The notes: generated from the letters alone by a model not told the origin. Counted from the stretch's first letter, positions 42,635 to 50,695 are shown. The stretch: 64,000 bases of DNA from CAIODY01 sp046051225 (GCA_046051225.1 JBJOOR010000014.1:1-64000), one strand, 5' to 3'. Program-made: numbers and translations.

Positions 42635-44761
42635 TTATTTAACTAAAATCAATTTTTCGCTGTATCGGGATTGTGCTGTTTTTAAGGTTACTAAATAAAT
42701 ACCTCCTGCATAATCGCTTACATCTAATTTAAAGTTGTTGCTATTTTTTAATGAAACTGTTTTATTTAAAATTACCTGACCAACATAATTGCTAATCTGT
42801 AATTGTGCAGTAGCATTTATTTCAGATGACTGAATAAATAAATTAAATTCGCCTGTGGTAGGGTTTGGATATAATTGCCCTGCTAATTGAGTAGCATTTA
42901 AATTGCTGATTCCGCCAATATCATCACATAAACGTGCTGAATCAACCATACTTAAATAACCTTCGCCAACAATATTATGCGATGAAACAGCATACCAATA
43001 ATTTGTTTTAGTTACCACATTAGCATCTGTATATGTGTTTGTAGTTGGAGCAACACTATCTATTTTTACAAAACCACTTGTAGCTGCAAGGCTGCGATAG
43101 ATATAGTATTTATCTTCTCCATTATTTAATTTTTGCCAGCTTAGGCTAATACTTGTACCATTGCATTTAGCTACTAAACCACTTGGAGTACCTGCTGCTA
43201 TAATTGGTGCAGAATTACTACATGGATTACCATAACGTATTACAAACATATCATTATTACCACCATAGTATTTTGCGGTATCTATGCCTACTATTACTTG
43301 GTTATTTTTTAAATTACCTGATAAATAAATATTACCAAGTTTAGTAGTTAAAAAATTTTGTATTCTAATATAAGAACTTGAAGTATTGGCATTTAAAATG
43401 GTAAAATCAGGCAACCTATTTTCAATTAACTCAGTAAATCGCTTTATTTTAATTAAAAAACTATTTGCTCCCATTGCTGGTGTTGTAACAATTAAGTTTT
43501 GATATTTTAAATATTGATTAAAAGCAACATCTGTATAAATATCACCATTAACATCTTGCGTGCATGAATTAAATCCACCCATTGAATATGAACTATCGGA
43601 ACAAGCAGTCCATTTGTAATTAAATAAATCTTCAAAATGCAGTATTGCACCACTTAGAGTGTTTGCTCCCCATAAAGCCGATTTTGTTTTAAGCGTGTAA
43701 TTGCCAAACATTTTTAACCCAGTTCGCCCTTTTCCTTTTAGATTTAAACCATTACCTAAATTTGAAAAATCACCATTATAACACGCAGTTGAATCCCCAA
43801 ACTCAATATGCCTAATCACATGATGACGATTAAATTTAATGATGGTGCTGAATTGGTTGAAAAAACTTGCCGTAGGTCTAGTAAAAGTACTATCAAGAAA
43901 CTTATTTATAGGTGTCATGAAATTAATTCCAGCAATGTAATCGCCTTTAGAATCAATTCCGAAACCTGTACAATATCCCATCGAATCTAGCCAAACTGCA
44001 TCTGCTAAAGCACCGTTGGTAGTGAATCTAATTAGACTATATCCTTGTTTTATAGTAACAGTACCAATTGTAATCGAACCTTGTGTTGAACCGGAATGTG
44101 CAAGTATTGATATAGTATCCTTATGAAGAACCATAAGATTAGCCATTGCATTTCTTGAAGCATTCTGGCTTTGCGGGGATATACTAAAATTATTAGTGTT
44201 GCTAATAATTGGTTGTAAATAATTCCATTTCATATTTCCATTTTTATTAAGTGCCAATAATATAACAGGACCTTGAAAAGGTGATGGAAAGCTATATGGT
44301 GCAAATAAAGAATCATTGAAATAAATATTTTCACCACCTGCTTCGCATGTACCTAAAGCATATATATTATTCAAAGAATCAATTACAATATCATAAATTT
44401 CAGTCCCATTTACTGAATCATTTAATTCTCTAAACCATAATAAATTACCTGAACAATCGTATTTTGAAATAAACCCTTGAAAGTTATTGGCATTTTGCCA
44501 ACGGTTACTTATCAAACTATCTTTGTTTCCACCTAATCCTTGCACATAAGTATAACCCATTACCCTACCACAAACAATAGTATTTCCTTCATTATCTAAT
44601 TTTATGGCATTAACCATTTCATCAGTAATTCCCTGTTGATTAAAGCTACCAAATCCTTTTACCCACTGGTAGCTGCCAAGGGCTGTTGGGACTTGAGCTA
44701 ATGCAGCCTCACCCATTCCAAACAAAAGTAATATGCCAACAGAAAAGAAAATAATTTTCAT
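42635..44761 (-). CDS. T9SS type A secreted protein with fibronectin type III domain
   Basis: A 708-aa exported protein. Signal peptide MKIIFFSVGILLLFGMGEAA with LAQ cleavage. Residues about 30-490 look like a beta-propeller of SBBP-type repeats (GNTIVCGRVMGYTYV, NNIYALGTCEAGGEN, GDIYTDVAFNQY, GNIYLSGNLKNNQV). A fibronectin type III domain lies at about 535-620 (ISLSWQKLNNGEDKYYIYRS, NTYTDANVVTKTNYWYAVSS), and the last 75 residues (LYPNPTTGEFNLFI, GGIYLVTLKTAQSRYSEKLI) are a type A sorting domain. The frame is open up to 44902, but the extra part reads SPEGSGWKGWGGAF, which comes from an intergenic repeat, so ATG 44761 is the start. Ligand unknown. Confidence 0.87.
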   Translation of the reverse strand: MKIIFFSVGILLLFGMGEAALAQVPTALGSYQWVKGFGSFNQQGITDEMVNAIKLDNEGNTIVCGRVMGYTYVQGLGGNKDSLISNRWQNANNFQGFISKYDCSGNLLWFRELNDSVNGTEIYDIVIDSLNNIYALGTCEAGGENIYFNDSLFAPYSFPSPFQGPVILLALNKNGNMKWNYLQPIISNTNNFSISPQSQNASRNAMANLMVLHKDTISILAHSGSTQGSITIGTVTIKQGYSLIRFTTNGALADAVWLDSMGYCTGFGIDSKGDYIAGINFMTPINKFLDSTFTRPTASFFNQFSTIIKFNRHHVIRHIEFGDSTACYNGDFSNLGNGLNLKGKGRTGLKMFGNYTLKTKSALWGANTLSGAILHFEDLFNYKWTACSDSSYSMGGFNSCTQDVNGDIYTDVAFNQYLKYQNLIVTTPAMGANSFLIKIKRFTELIENRLPDFTILNANTSSSYIRIQNFLTTKLGNIYLSGNLKNNQVIVGIDTAKYYGGNNDMFVIRYGNPCSNSAPIIAAGTPSGLVAKCNGTSISLSWQKLNNGEDKYYIYRSLAATSGFVKIDSVAPTTNTYTDANVVTKTNYWYAVSSHNIVGEGYLSMVDSARLCDDIGGISNLNATQLAGQLYPNPTTGEFNLFIQSSEINATAQLQISNYVGQVILNKTVSLKNSNNFKLDVSDYAGGIYLVTLKTAQSRYSEKLILVK

Positions 44762-44771
44762 TTTGTTTAGA

Positions 44772-44822
44772 AAGGCTCCGCCCCAGCCCTTCCATCCCGA
44801 ACCTTCGGGAGAGAGGGAGAAA
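44772..44822. repeat. Intergenic repeat with TCCCGAA-CC-TTCGGGA palindrome
   Basis: A C/G-rich block (GGCTCCGCCCCAGCCCTTCC) with a perfect palindrome at 44795-44810 and GAGAGAGGGAGAAAATAC after it. Read on the minus strand it gives CTCCCTCTCTCCCGAAGG... then GCTGGGGCGGAGCC, a form widespread between genes in this phylum as I recall. Confidence 0.6.
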
Positions 44823-44973
44823 ATACAGGCTACAATATTTAATATTAAAACTTTACTTATGATTGCTATTTTACTTTTCATGTATATTTTTTTGATGTTC
44901 AAATGTAAAATTTTGGTTTTAATTTTTTATGACTTCCTTGTTTTTAGTGATGGGTTAAATTGAAAGCTCAATT

Positions 44974-45648
44974 TTATTTCAACAAATCTGGTCGGCGTTC
45001 GGTGGTGCGTTTTAAAGCTTGTTCTTCTTTCCATGCGGCTACTAATTTTGGATTGCCCGACAATAAAACATCGGGCACTTTCCAACCATTAAATTCAGCA
45101 GGTCGGGAATAAACAGGGTAGGAGAGTAAATCATCTTGAAAAGAATCGAATAGGGCCGAACTTTCATCATTTAATACACCTGGTATTAATCTGCCAATGG
45201 CATCAACTACCACAGCAGCAGCCAATTCGCCGCCGCTTAATACATAATCGCCAATAGAAATTTCCATTGTAATAAAGTGTTCACGTAGGCGTTCGTCAAC
45301 GCCTTTATAATGCCCACATAGAATCAATAAATTTTCTTTTAATGATAAATAATTGGCTGTTTTTTGATTGAAAGTTTTTCCATCAGGCGTCATATAAATT
45401 ATTTCATCATATTTTCTTTTAGCCTTTAAATCGTTGATGCAATTGGCAATGGGTTCAATCATCATCACCATTCCAGCTTCGCCGCCAAATGCATAATCAT
45501 CTATTTGTTTCGATTTGCCAATACCATAAGGGCGAAGATTTACAACATTAACTGTAAGCAAACCTTTGTCAGCCGCCCGTTTCATTATACTATGCTGAAA
45601 AGGCGATTGCAATAAATCTGGAACAATAGAAATAATATCGATATGCAT
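44974..45648 (-). CDS. trmD: tRNA (guanine(37)-N1)-methyltransferase
   Basis: Methylates G37 next to the anticodon, preventing frameshifts; acts as a dimer in the cytoplasm. The 224-aa product has IDIISIVPDLLQSP at the start, YAFGGEAGMVMMIEP near residue 55, and the SPOUT trefoil-knot region LCGHYKGVDERLREH and EISIGDYVLSGGELAA near 110-140. It is close to the usual length (225-250 aa). It lies 21 bases downstream of ribF on the same strand; the usual rimM neighbour is not here. Confidence 0.96.
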   Translation of the reverse strand: MHIDIISIVPDLLQSPFQHSIMKRAADKGLLTVNVVNLRPYGIGKSKQIDDYAFGGEAGMVMMIEPIANCINDLKAKRKYDEIIYMTPDGKTFNQKTANYLSLKENLLILCGHYKGVDERLREHFITMEISIGDYVLSGGELAAAVVVDAIGRLIPGVLNDESSALFDSFQDDLLSYPVYSRPAEFNGWKVPDVLLSGNPKLVAAWKEEQALKRTTERRPDLLK

Positions 45649-45669
45649 AAGGAAGAAAGATTGTAGTAT

Positions 45670-46605
45670 TTAGATATGAGATTTTAGATTCGAAGATGCC
45701 TTCTCCTTATCCTGTAATAGTTGATTTTTCAAGGCTTCTAAGCTTTCAAATTTTTTTTCATCACGAATGTAAGTATGAAAAAATATTTTTATTTGCTCCT
45801 CATAAATATCAAAATTAAAATCAAAAATATTCACTTCAATAGTTCTTTCTTTTCCGTTTACAGTGGGTTTAAAACCAATGTTTAGCATACCATTAAATTT
45901 ACTTTTACTACATTCAATTTTAACTGCATACACACCATCGGCTGGTATTAATTTTTCGGGTAATAATGGTTTAATGTTGGCGGTAGGATAACCAATAGTT
46001 CTGCCCAATTGCTTGCCTTTATTTACCATGCCGAATAAGCAATACGGATGATTTAAAAGCTTATTAGCATCTTCAATTTTTTTAGATGAAATAAAATTTC
46101 GAATGGCTGTAGAGCTAATGGCTATTTCATCTTCTACTTGTTTTTCTAATTCAATTACATCAAATCCAAATTTCAATCCTGCATCGCAAAGCATTTGCCC
46201 ATTGCCTTTTCGTTCGTTTCCAAAATGATGATTAAAGCCAACTACAATTTTTTTAGGATGAAAATTATTTACTAAAAATTTTTCGATATAATCTTCTGCC
46301 GAAATTTTTGAAAAATCAATTGTAAATGGCACATACACCAAATGATGAATGCCAGTAACTTTCAGCAATTCAGTTTTTTCATCGGGCGTACTTAATATTT
46401 TTAAATCGCTTTGATTGCTTTGCAATACATGCTTTGGATGTGGATGAAAAGTTATTAAAACACTTTCGCCATTTATTTCATCAGCCATATTTACCAATCG
46501 TTTTAAAATAGATTGATGAGCTGCATGAACACCATCAAAAGTGCCCACAGTAATTACTGCATTTTTAAATTTTGGTAAATTATTTAATCCTTCGTAAACC
46601 TGCAT
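45670..46605 (-). CDS. ribF: Bifunctional riboflavin kinase / FMN adenylyltransferase
   Basis: Makes FMN and then FAD from riboflavin and ATP. From ATG 46605 the product is 311 aa, the normal length. The N-terminal FAD synthetase domain has the nucleotidyl-transfer motif VGTFDGVHAAHQSIL near residue 20 and ISSTAIRNFI near 160; the C-terminal riboflavin kinase domain has GRTIGYPTANI near 200 and GMLNIGFKPTVNG. An in-frame TTG at 46617 exists, but it is the end of a TATTTTTG promoter box (46622-46615), so the mRNA would begin only a few bases before ATG 46605. Cotranscribed with trmD. Confidence 0.95.
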   Translation of the reverse strand: MQVYEGLNNLPKFKNAVITVGTFDGVHAAHQSILKRLVNMADEINGESVLITFHPHPKHVLQSNQSDLKILSTPDEKTELLKVTGIHHLVYVPFTIDFSKISAEDYIEKFLVNNFHPKKIVVGFNHHFGNERKGNGQMLCDAGLKFGFDVIELEKQVEDEIAISSTAIRNFISSKKIEDANKLLNHPYCLFGMVNKGKQLGRTIGYPTANIKPLLPEKLIPADGVYAVKIECSKSKFNGMLNIGFKPTVNGKERTIEVNIFDFNFDIYEEQIKIFFHTYIRDEKKFESLEALKNQLLQDKEKASSNLKSHI

Positions 46606-46625
46606 AGTTAAAGCCAAAAATAATA

Positions 46626-47951
46626 TTAAGAAACAATTTGAATAGGTGGATGAATTAAAGTTTTTCTATCTTTTAAAAACCAAATTATTGGAATTAATAA
46701 ACAGAAAATACTGGCAATTAAATGCAAATAATCATTATTAATTGTTCGCAATGCTAAACCACTTGCCACACATAATGCACTCCATAATAAAATACTTTGC
46801 CACGGAATAAATACACAAAGCATAACCATTGGCACTAAATACCAAGGATTTAAAACAGGAAATAAAATGAAAAATAAACCCATAAAAATTTGAACAATTG
46901 GAATGATAGCAGCCAACTCTTTTTTTCTATTTCGCCAGCTTAAAAATAGCAAAACAAAAAATGATATAGCGGTAAACAATCGGCTGATAATGCCTATTGC
47001 TATATGTTTTGAGCCAACGGGCAAAAATTTATCTAACCAAAAATAAAACAGCGAATTAAATTCAAACTCGTTGTAATAACTTTGAAGCGATAAAGAATAA
47101 GTGTGCAAAATATCTCGGTTTTGAAAATATAAACCAAAGAATAAAAACAAACAAACGGCTAATAAAATACTGAATTTAAGATTTTGTTTAATCGTATTTC
47201 GGAGTAGGAAAATAGGTAATAAAAATATAGGTAATAAGCCCGAAGCTATTGATAAAGCGTAGAAAATAACGGCTCTTTTATTTTTGTGTAATACATAATA
47301 TTGAAAGGCTAAAAGTAGGATACAAATCATTAATGCTTCGGTGTGTGCATTGCCCGAAATTTCGATAATAGCCAACGGACTTAATGCATAAATAAAAATA
47401 TTTTTGGCTGGTAAATTAAAGTGTTTTAATAAATTTAATAATGCCGAAATGCTAAATACTTCGGCTATAAACAACATAAATTTGATAAACATAATGGCTA
47501 TATGTTGATGCCCCAAAGATGCTTTAATGCTGATATAAAATAAGGCTTCGGTTAGTGGTGCAAAAGCAGATAAATCACGAATAGAATGTATTTGATGAAA
47601 TAAATTACCAGCATTTTTAAAATGGTTCATGCCGCCATCCATCACATCTTTAGGCGATAATGTATATGGATTAAAACCTATGGCTTGCATATTTCCATCC
47701 CATAAATAGCGATAAGTATCTTCGGTTAAATTGGGTATTGCACCCAACAAAATAAAGCGAATAAATAGTGCTGAATAAATTACCCAATGCACATCTCCAT
47801 TATCTAATATTTTTAATAAGTAAAAATAAAGGGCAAATAAAGTAGCATAGCAAACAAATACGGGTAAAGTGTTTTCGGCTTTTACCATATAGCTAAAGTA
47901 AGTTGCCACTAAAGCAAACAAGCCCACCAATAAATACTTTATGTTTTTCAT
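46626..47951 (-). CDS. GT-C-type polytopic mannosyltransferase-like protein
   Basis: A 441-aa inner-membrane protein with about 11-13 hydrophobic helices. After the second helix pair it carries LTEDTYRYLWDGNMQAIGFNPYTLSP near residue 77, the acidic loop typical of polyprenol-phosphate-mannose dependent GT87/MptB-like enzymes, where Glu/Asp is catalytic. It would add a mannose to a lipid or protein acceptor on the periplasmic side. The GT2 enzyme at 4643-5350 could make its donor. The ATG lies only 5 bases after a TACATTTG box, so the message may be leaderless. Acceptor unknown. Confidence 0.82.
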   Translation of the reverse strand: MKNIKYLLVGLFALVATYFSYMVKAENTLPVFVCYATLFALYFYLLKILDNGDVHWVIYSALFIRFILLGAIPNLTEDTYRYLWDGNMQAIGFNPYTLSPKDVMDGGMNHFKNAGNLFHQIHSIRDLSAFAPLTEALFYISIKASLGHQHIAIMFIKFMLFIAEVFSISALLNLLKHFNLPAKNIFIYALSPLAIIEISGNAHTEALMICILLLAFQYYVLHKNKRAVIFYALSIASGLLPIFLLPIFLLRNTIKQNLKFSILLAVCLFLFFGLYFQNRDILHTYSLSLQSYYNEFEFNSLFYFWLDKFLPVGSKHIAIGIISRLFTAISFFVLLFLSWRNRKKELAAIIPIVQIFMGLFFILFPVLNPWYLVPMVMLCVFIPWQSILLWSALCVASGLALRTINNDYLHLIASIFCLLIPIIWFLKDRKTLIHPPIQIVS

Positions 47952-47956
47952 GGGCG

Positions 47957-47964
47957 CAAATGTA
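47957..47964 (-). promoter_or_regulatory. TACATTTG -7 box directly before the GT-C gene
   Basis: On the minus strand TACATTTG is followed by five bases (CGCCC) and then the ATG at 47951. With transcription normally beginning about 5-8 bases after the -7 box, the mRNA would start at or next to the start codon. No good -33 box was seen. Confidence 0.5.
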
Positions 47965-48079
47965 GGTAATTTGTTTGGTGGTGTATATTTTTAAAAAATG
48001 GATGATTGCTGTTTTCAACAAATTGATAGCGTAGATTATTCTTTTTTACATTAATTTTTTATGTGTAATTTTGAATATT

Positions 48080-48322
48080 ATGCAACAAGATAATGTAGAG
48101 AATGAGGGTAAATCAAATGAACCAATAGCAAGCTATTCGGGGGTAAAAAAAATTAATTTTTATCAATCCGTTGCCGAACAAAAAGAGCAAGAATTATTAC
48201 ATGAATTGCAACTAACTGGTGTTGAAAGATGGCAAACTACTGTTGCCTTAATTCGGAAAGTTTATAGCAAACATTTGCAAATGTTAACATCATCAAACCG
48301 AATAACATTTAATAAAAAATAG
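48080..48322 (+). CDS. Small protein paired with a nucleotidyltransferase (possible toxin-antitoxin partner)
   Basis: An 80-aa hydrophilic product (MQQDNVENEGKSNEPIASYS...) with a helical C-terminal half (EQELLHELQLTGVERWQTT, ALIRKVYSKHLQML). No domain recognised. The stop codon is one base before the start of the nucleotidyltransferase gene, so the two are almost surely cotranslated, an arrangement typical of toxin-antitoxin modules. An in-frame TTG at 48071 lies at the end of a TAATTTTG box (48066-48073), so ATG 48080, only six bases after that box, is the likely start. Confidence 0.75.
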   Translation: MQQDNVENEGKSNEPIASYSGVKKINFYQSVAEQKEQELLHELQLTGVERWQTTVALIRKVYSKHLQMLTSSNRITFNKK

Positions 48323-48323
48323 A

Positions 48324-48800
48324 ATGAATATTTTTTTAGAAGAGCACAAACAAATTATTCAAATATTATTAAAACATGAAGTTGAATTTATGTTAATTGG
48401 TGGCTATGCTGTTATCTTTTATGGCTATAGACGTACTACAGGTGATATGGATTTGTGGCTAAATCCTGACAATAACAACAAAATAAAATTATGTAAAAGC
48501 TTAGAAGAAGCTGGTTTTGAAACTGAAGATTTAGTGCAGTTAGAAAATTTAGATTTCACTAAACATCAATCGTTTAGTATTGGTATCGAGCCTCAAAAAA
48601 TTGATTTCATAACTCGAGTTAATTCTATCGAATTTATAGAAGCCAATGCACATAAAATAATGGCAGATATTGAAGATATAAAAATGCCAATTATTCATTT
48701 AACTGATTTGGTAAAAACTAAAATTAATACAGGCAGAAGTAAAGATGCTGCTGATGTTGAAGAACTTCAGCATATTAAAAATAAAAAGCTAAAGGATTGA
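48324..48800 (+). CDS. Nucleotidyltransferase-fold protein (DUF6036/AbiEii-like)
   Basis: A 158-aa protein with a pol-beta-type nucleotidyltransferase core: MLIGGYAVIFYGYRRTTGDM with the catalytic pair in GDMDLWL (Asp-x-Asp) near residue 50, and a third carboxylate in KIDFITRV near residue 90. The helical C-terminus ends in HLTDLVKTKINTGRSKDAAD, which resembles nucleotidyltransferases found in toxin-antitoxin and abortive-infection modules. Substrate could be a tRNA or a protein partner; not determinable here. It directly follows the 80-aa gene and precedes nuoI by 110 bases. Confidence 0.85.
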   Translation: MNIFLEEHKQIIQILLKHEVEFMLIGGYAVIFYGYRRTTGDMDLWLNPDNNNKIKLCKSLEEAGFETEDLVQLENLDFTKHQSFSIGIEPQKIDFITRVNSIEFIEANAHKIMADIEDIKMPIIHLTDLVKTKINTGRSKDAADVEELQHIKNKKLKD

Positions 48801-48885
48801 ATAGTAGAGTTGTTTAACTTTTTAATTAGCAATCAAATCCTACTAACTTCCTTTCAATTCTATTTTCTTTTTCGGTTTCTTATGT

Positions 48886-48899
48886 TATTTTTGCCGTCC
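48886..48899 (+). promoter_or_regulatory. Promoter -7 region of the nuoI-N operon
   Basis: TATTTTTG (48886-48893) followed by CCGTCC; the ten bases TTTGCCGTCC (48890-48899) are identical to those at the rpsF promoter (467-476). The nuoI ATG is 17 bases after the -7 box. A T-rich region lies at the -33 position rather than a clean TTTG. Confidence 0.6.
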
Positions 48900-48910
48900 T
48901 AATTTACATC

Positions 48911-49444
48911 ATGTATAATTTTAGTAATAGAAAAAAAGTAATAGAGCAGCGCCCAATGAGTATTGGCGAACGTATGTATCTGCCAGCCATTTTTGGTGGA
49001 ATGTTTATTACACTAAAGCATTTATTTAAGAAAAAAGCAACCGTTCAATATCCTGAAGTTCAACGCCCATTTAGTCCAGTTTTTCGTGGCTTGCACGAAT
49101 TAAAACGAGATGAAAAAGGCGCTGAACGCTGTACCGCTTGCGGTTTGTGTGCTGTTAGTTGTCCAGCCGAAGCCATTACAATGGTAGCAGCTGAAAGAGA
49201 AAAAGGCGAAGAAAATCTTTATCGTGAAGAAAAATATGCAGCCATTTACGAGATAAATATGTTGCGTTGTATTTTCTGTGGTTTTTGCGAAGAAGCTTGC
49301 CCTAAAGAAGCTATCTTTTTAGAAACAACGCCAGCACCAGCCAGTTTCGAACGCAAAGATTTTATATATGGCAAAGATAGATTGCTAGTGCCATTAACCG
49401 ATAATCATCAACAAGTAAGAGTACAATTACAAGCCAACAAATGA
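48911..49444 (+). CDS. nuoI: NADH-quinone oxidoreductase subunit I
   Basis: Peripheral-arm subunit of complex I holding clusters N6a and N6b that pass electrons towards quinone. The 177-aa product has two [4Fe-4S] ferredoxin motifs, CTACGLCAVSCP near residue 74 and CIFCGFCEEACP near 120, each CxxCxxCxxxCP, plus a short amphipathic N-terminal part (MYLPAIFGGMFITLKHLF) that contacts the membrane arm. It overlaps nuoJ by 4 bases. Unlike most genomes, nuoH is not upstream; instead an unrelated nucleotidyltransferase pair is, so the complex I genes are split here. Confidence 0.95.
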   Translation: MYNFSNRKKVIEQRPMSIGERMYLPAIFGGMFITLKHLFKKKATVQYPEVQRPFSPVFRGLHELKRDEKGAERCTACGLCAVSCPAEAITMVAAEREKGEENLYREEKYAAIYEINMLRCIFCGFCEEACPKEAIFLETTPAPASFERKDFIYGKDRLLVPLTDNHQQVRVQLQANK

Positions 49445-50001
49445 TACCATCTTATATATTTTACTTTCTGGCTTTTTTAGCCGTAATGTTTGCCATATTG
49501 GTAATTTCAGCCAAAAATCCAATTCATAGTTGTTTGTATTTGGTGCTTACCATGTTTACCATTGCAGCCAATTATGTTTTGTTAAATGCACAGTTTTTAG
49601 CTGTGGTACAAATGATAGTTTATGCAGGTGCCATCATGGTTTTGTTTTTATTTACTATCATGTTGCTCAATCTTAATTCGAGTAGCGAAACCATGAAAAG
49701 TAATTTGGTTAAATTTTCATCAGCCATTGTAGGGGGTACAATTTTGTTGTTGCTTACAGCATCGTTACATAAATCAATGCAAATAAGCAGTTTAACAAAT
49801 GATGTATTTCAAAATCCAATTTTAAATAATTCACCCATGCAATTTCCAAATCATTCAAATATTGGGTTGATTCAAAATTTAGGACAAGTATTATTTACAC
49901 AATATGTTTTTCCGTTCGAAATAATTTCTATTTTAATACTTAGCGCTATGATTGGCGCTGTGGTATTAGGAAGAAAAGAGAAGATACAGATTAGTGAATG
50001 A
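49441..50001 (+). CDS. nuoJ: NADH-quinone oxidoreductase subunit J
   Basis: Membrane-arm subunit of complex I. The 186-aa product has five hydrophobic helices, with the third (VVQMIVYAGAIMVLFLFTIM) bearing the conserved YAGAIMVLFLF signature whose pi-bulge helps couple electron and proton movement. The C-terminal helix EIISILILSAMIGAVVLGRK matches the family. ATG overlaps the nuoI stop. The next complex I gene, nuoK, is not adjacent as usual but 697 bases away, because a HEPN/nucleotidyltransferase pair lies between. Confidence 0.95.
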   Translation: MIPSYIFYFLAFLAVMFAILVISAKNPIHSCLYLVLTMFTIAANYVLLNAQFLAVVQMIVYAGAIMVLFLFTIMLLNLNSSSETMKSNLVKFSSAIVGGTILLLLTASLHKSMQISSLTNDVFQNPILNNSPMQFPNHSNIGLIQNLGQVLFTQYVFPFEIISILILSAMIGAVVLGRKEKIQISE

Positions 50002-50031
50002 GGAAATTAGTAGATGAAAATTATTAATAAA

Positions 50032-50061
50032 ACTTTGAGTCTTTGTGCCTTTGTGGCAAAA
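50032..50061 (+). repeat. CTTTGxGxCTTTGTGxCTTTGTGGCAAAA-type short repeat
   Basis: Three tandem variants of CTTTGTG (CTTTGAGT, CTTTGTGC, CTTTGTGG) followed by CAAAA, between nuoJ and mntA. This degenerate run resembles a short interspersed sequence often found between genes in Bacteroidota. It is translated as LSLCAFVAK if the upstream ATG at 50014 is used for mntA. Confidence 0.55.
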
Positions 50062-50067
50062 AATAAA

Positions 50068-50355
50068 ATGATAAATCAACAACAAACTGATATAATTATT
50101 TCTACCATAATGCCTTATAAACCGATTATGATTGGTTTGTTTGGTTCTTATTCAAGAAATGAGGAAACATCTAAAAGTGATATAGATTTATTAGTTGATT
50201 TTTCATCACAAATAAATTTATTTGATATTATTGGTATCGAACAAAAATTGACTGATGAATTGAAAATAAAAATAGATTTGGTTTCAAAAAATGCTTTACA
50301 TACAAGCATAAAACCTTATGTAGAAAATGATTTAAAAATTATTTATCATGCATAA
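50068..50355 (+). CDS. mntA: MntA-type minimal nucleotidyltransferase antitoxin
   Basis: A 95-aa MNT protein. It has the defining GSX10DXD motif: GS in LFGSYSRNEE followed by DIDLLVDF near residue 45, and a third aspartate in KIKIDLVSK near residue 80. In characterised HepT-MntA systems the MNT protein inactivates the HEPN ribonuclease by adding AMP groups to a tyrosine of the toxin. The frame is open from ATG 50014, but the first 18 residues derive from a short repeat, so ATG 50068 is preferred. It overlaps the HEPN gene by 8 bases, and both sit inside the nuo operon on the same strand. Confidence 0.9.
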   Translation: MINQQQTDIIISTIMPYKPIMIGLFGSYSRNEETSKSDIDLLVDFSSQINLFDIIGIEQKLTDELKIKIDLVSKNALHTSIKPYVENDLKIIYHA

Positions 50356-50695
50356 AAATGCGTTGATATATGTGCAACATATTTTAACTTGTATTGAAAG
50401 CATTGAAGAATATACAAATGGTTTAAGCGAACAAGATTTTTTAAATACAAAAATGGTACAAGATGCTGTGATAAGGAATTTTGAAGTAATCGGTGAAGCA
50501 TCAAAACATGTAAATGAAGAGTTGAAAGAGAAATATAATAAAGTTGAATGGCGGAAAATGGGAGACTTAAGAAATAAACTAATTCATGATTATATTGGGG
50601 TTGATATTTGGGCAGTTTATAGAGTCGTAACTAATATTATTCCTGAATTAAAAATGCAAATTTTGGAAATAATTGAAAAGGAAACAAAAAATTAA
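50348..50695 (+). CDS. hepT: HepT-type HEPN ribonuclease toxin (DUF86)
   Basis: A 115-aa all-helical HEPN protein of the HepT family. The active-site RX4HXY motif is intact: RNKLIHDY near residue 78, with Arg and His as expected catalytic residues for RNA cleavage and the Tyr as the known AMPylation site in related systems. Other signatures are AVIRNFEVIGEASKHV near residue 38 and WRKMGDLRNK. Paired with mntA by an 8-base overlap. The stop codon is only 3 bases before the nuoK start, so translation of nuoK may depend on ribosomes leaving this gene. Confidence 0.92.
   Translation: MHKNALIYVQHILTCIESIEEYTNGLSEQDFLNTKMVQDAVIRNFEVIGEASKHVNEELKEKYNKVEWRKMGDLRNKLIHDYIGVDIWAVYRVVTNIIPELKMQILEIIEKETKN

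Noticed and set aside
44762..44902. N-terminal extension of the T9SS type A/fibronectin protein
   Set aside because: It includes repeat-derived SPEGSGWKGWGGAF and precedes a normal signal peptide starting at 44761.
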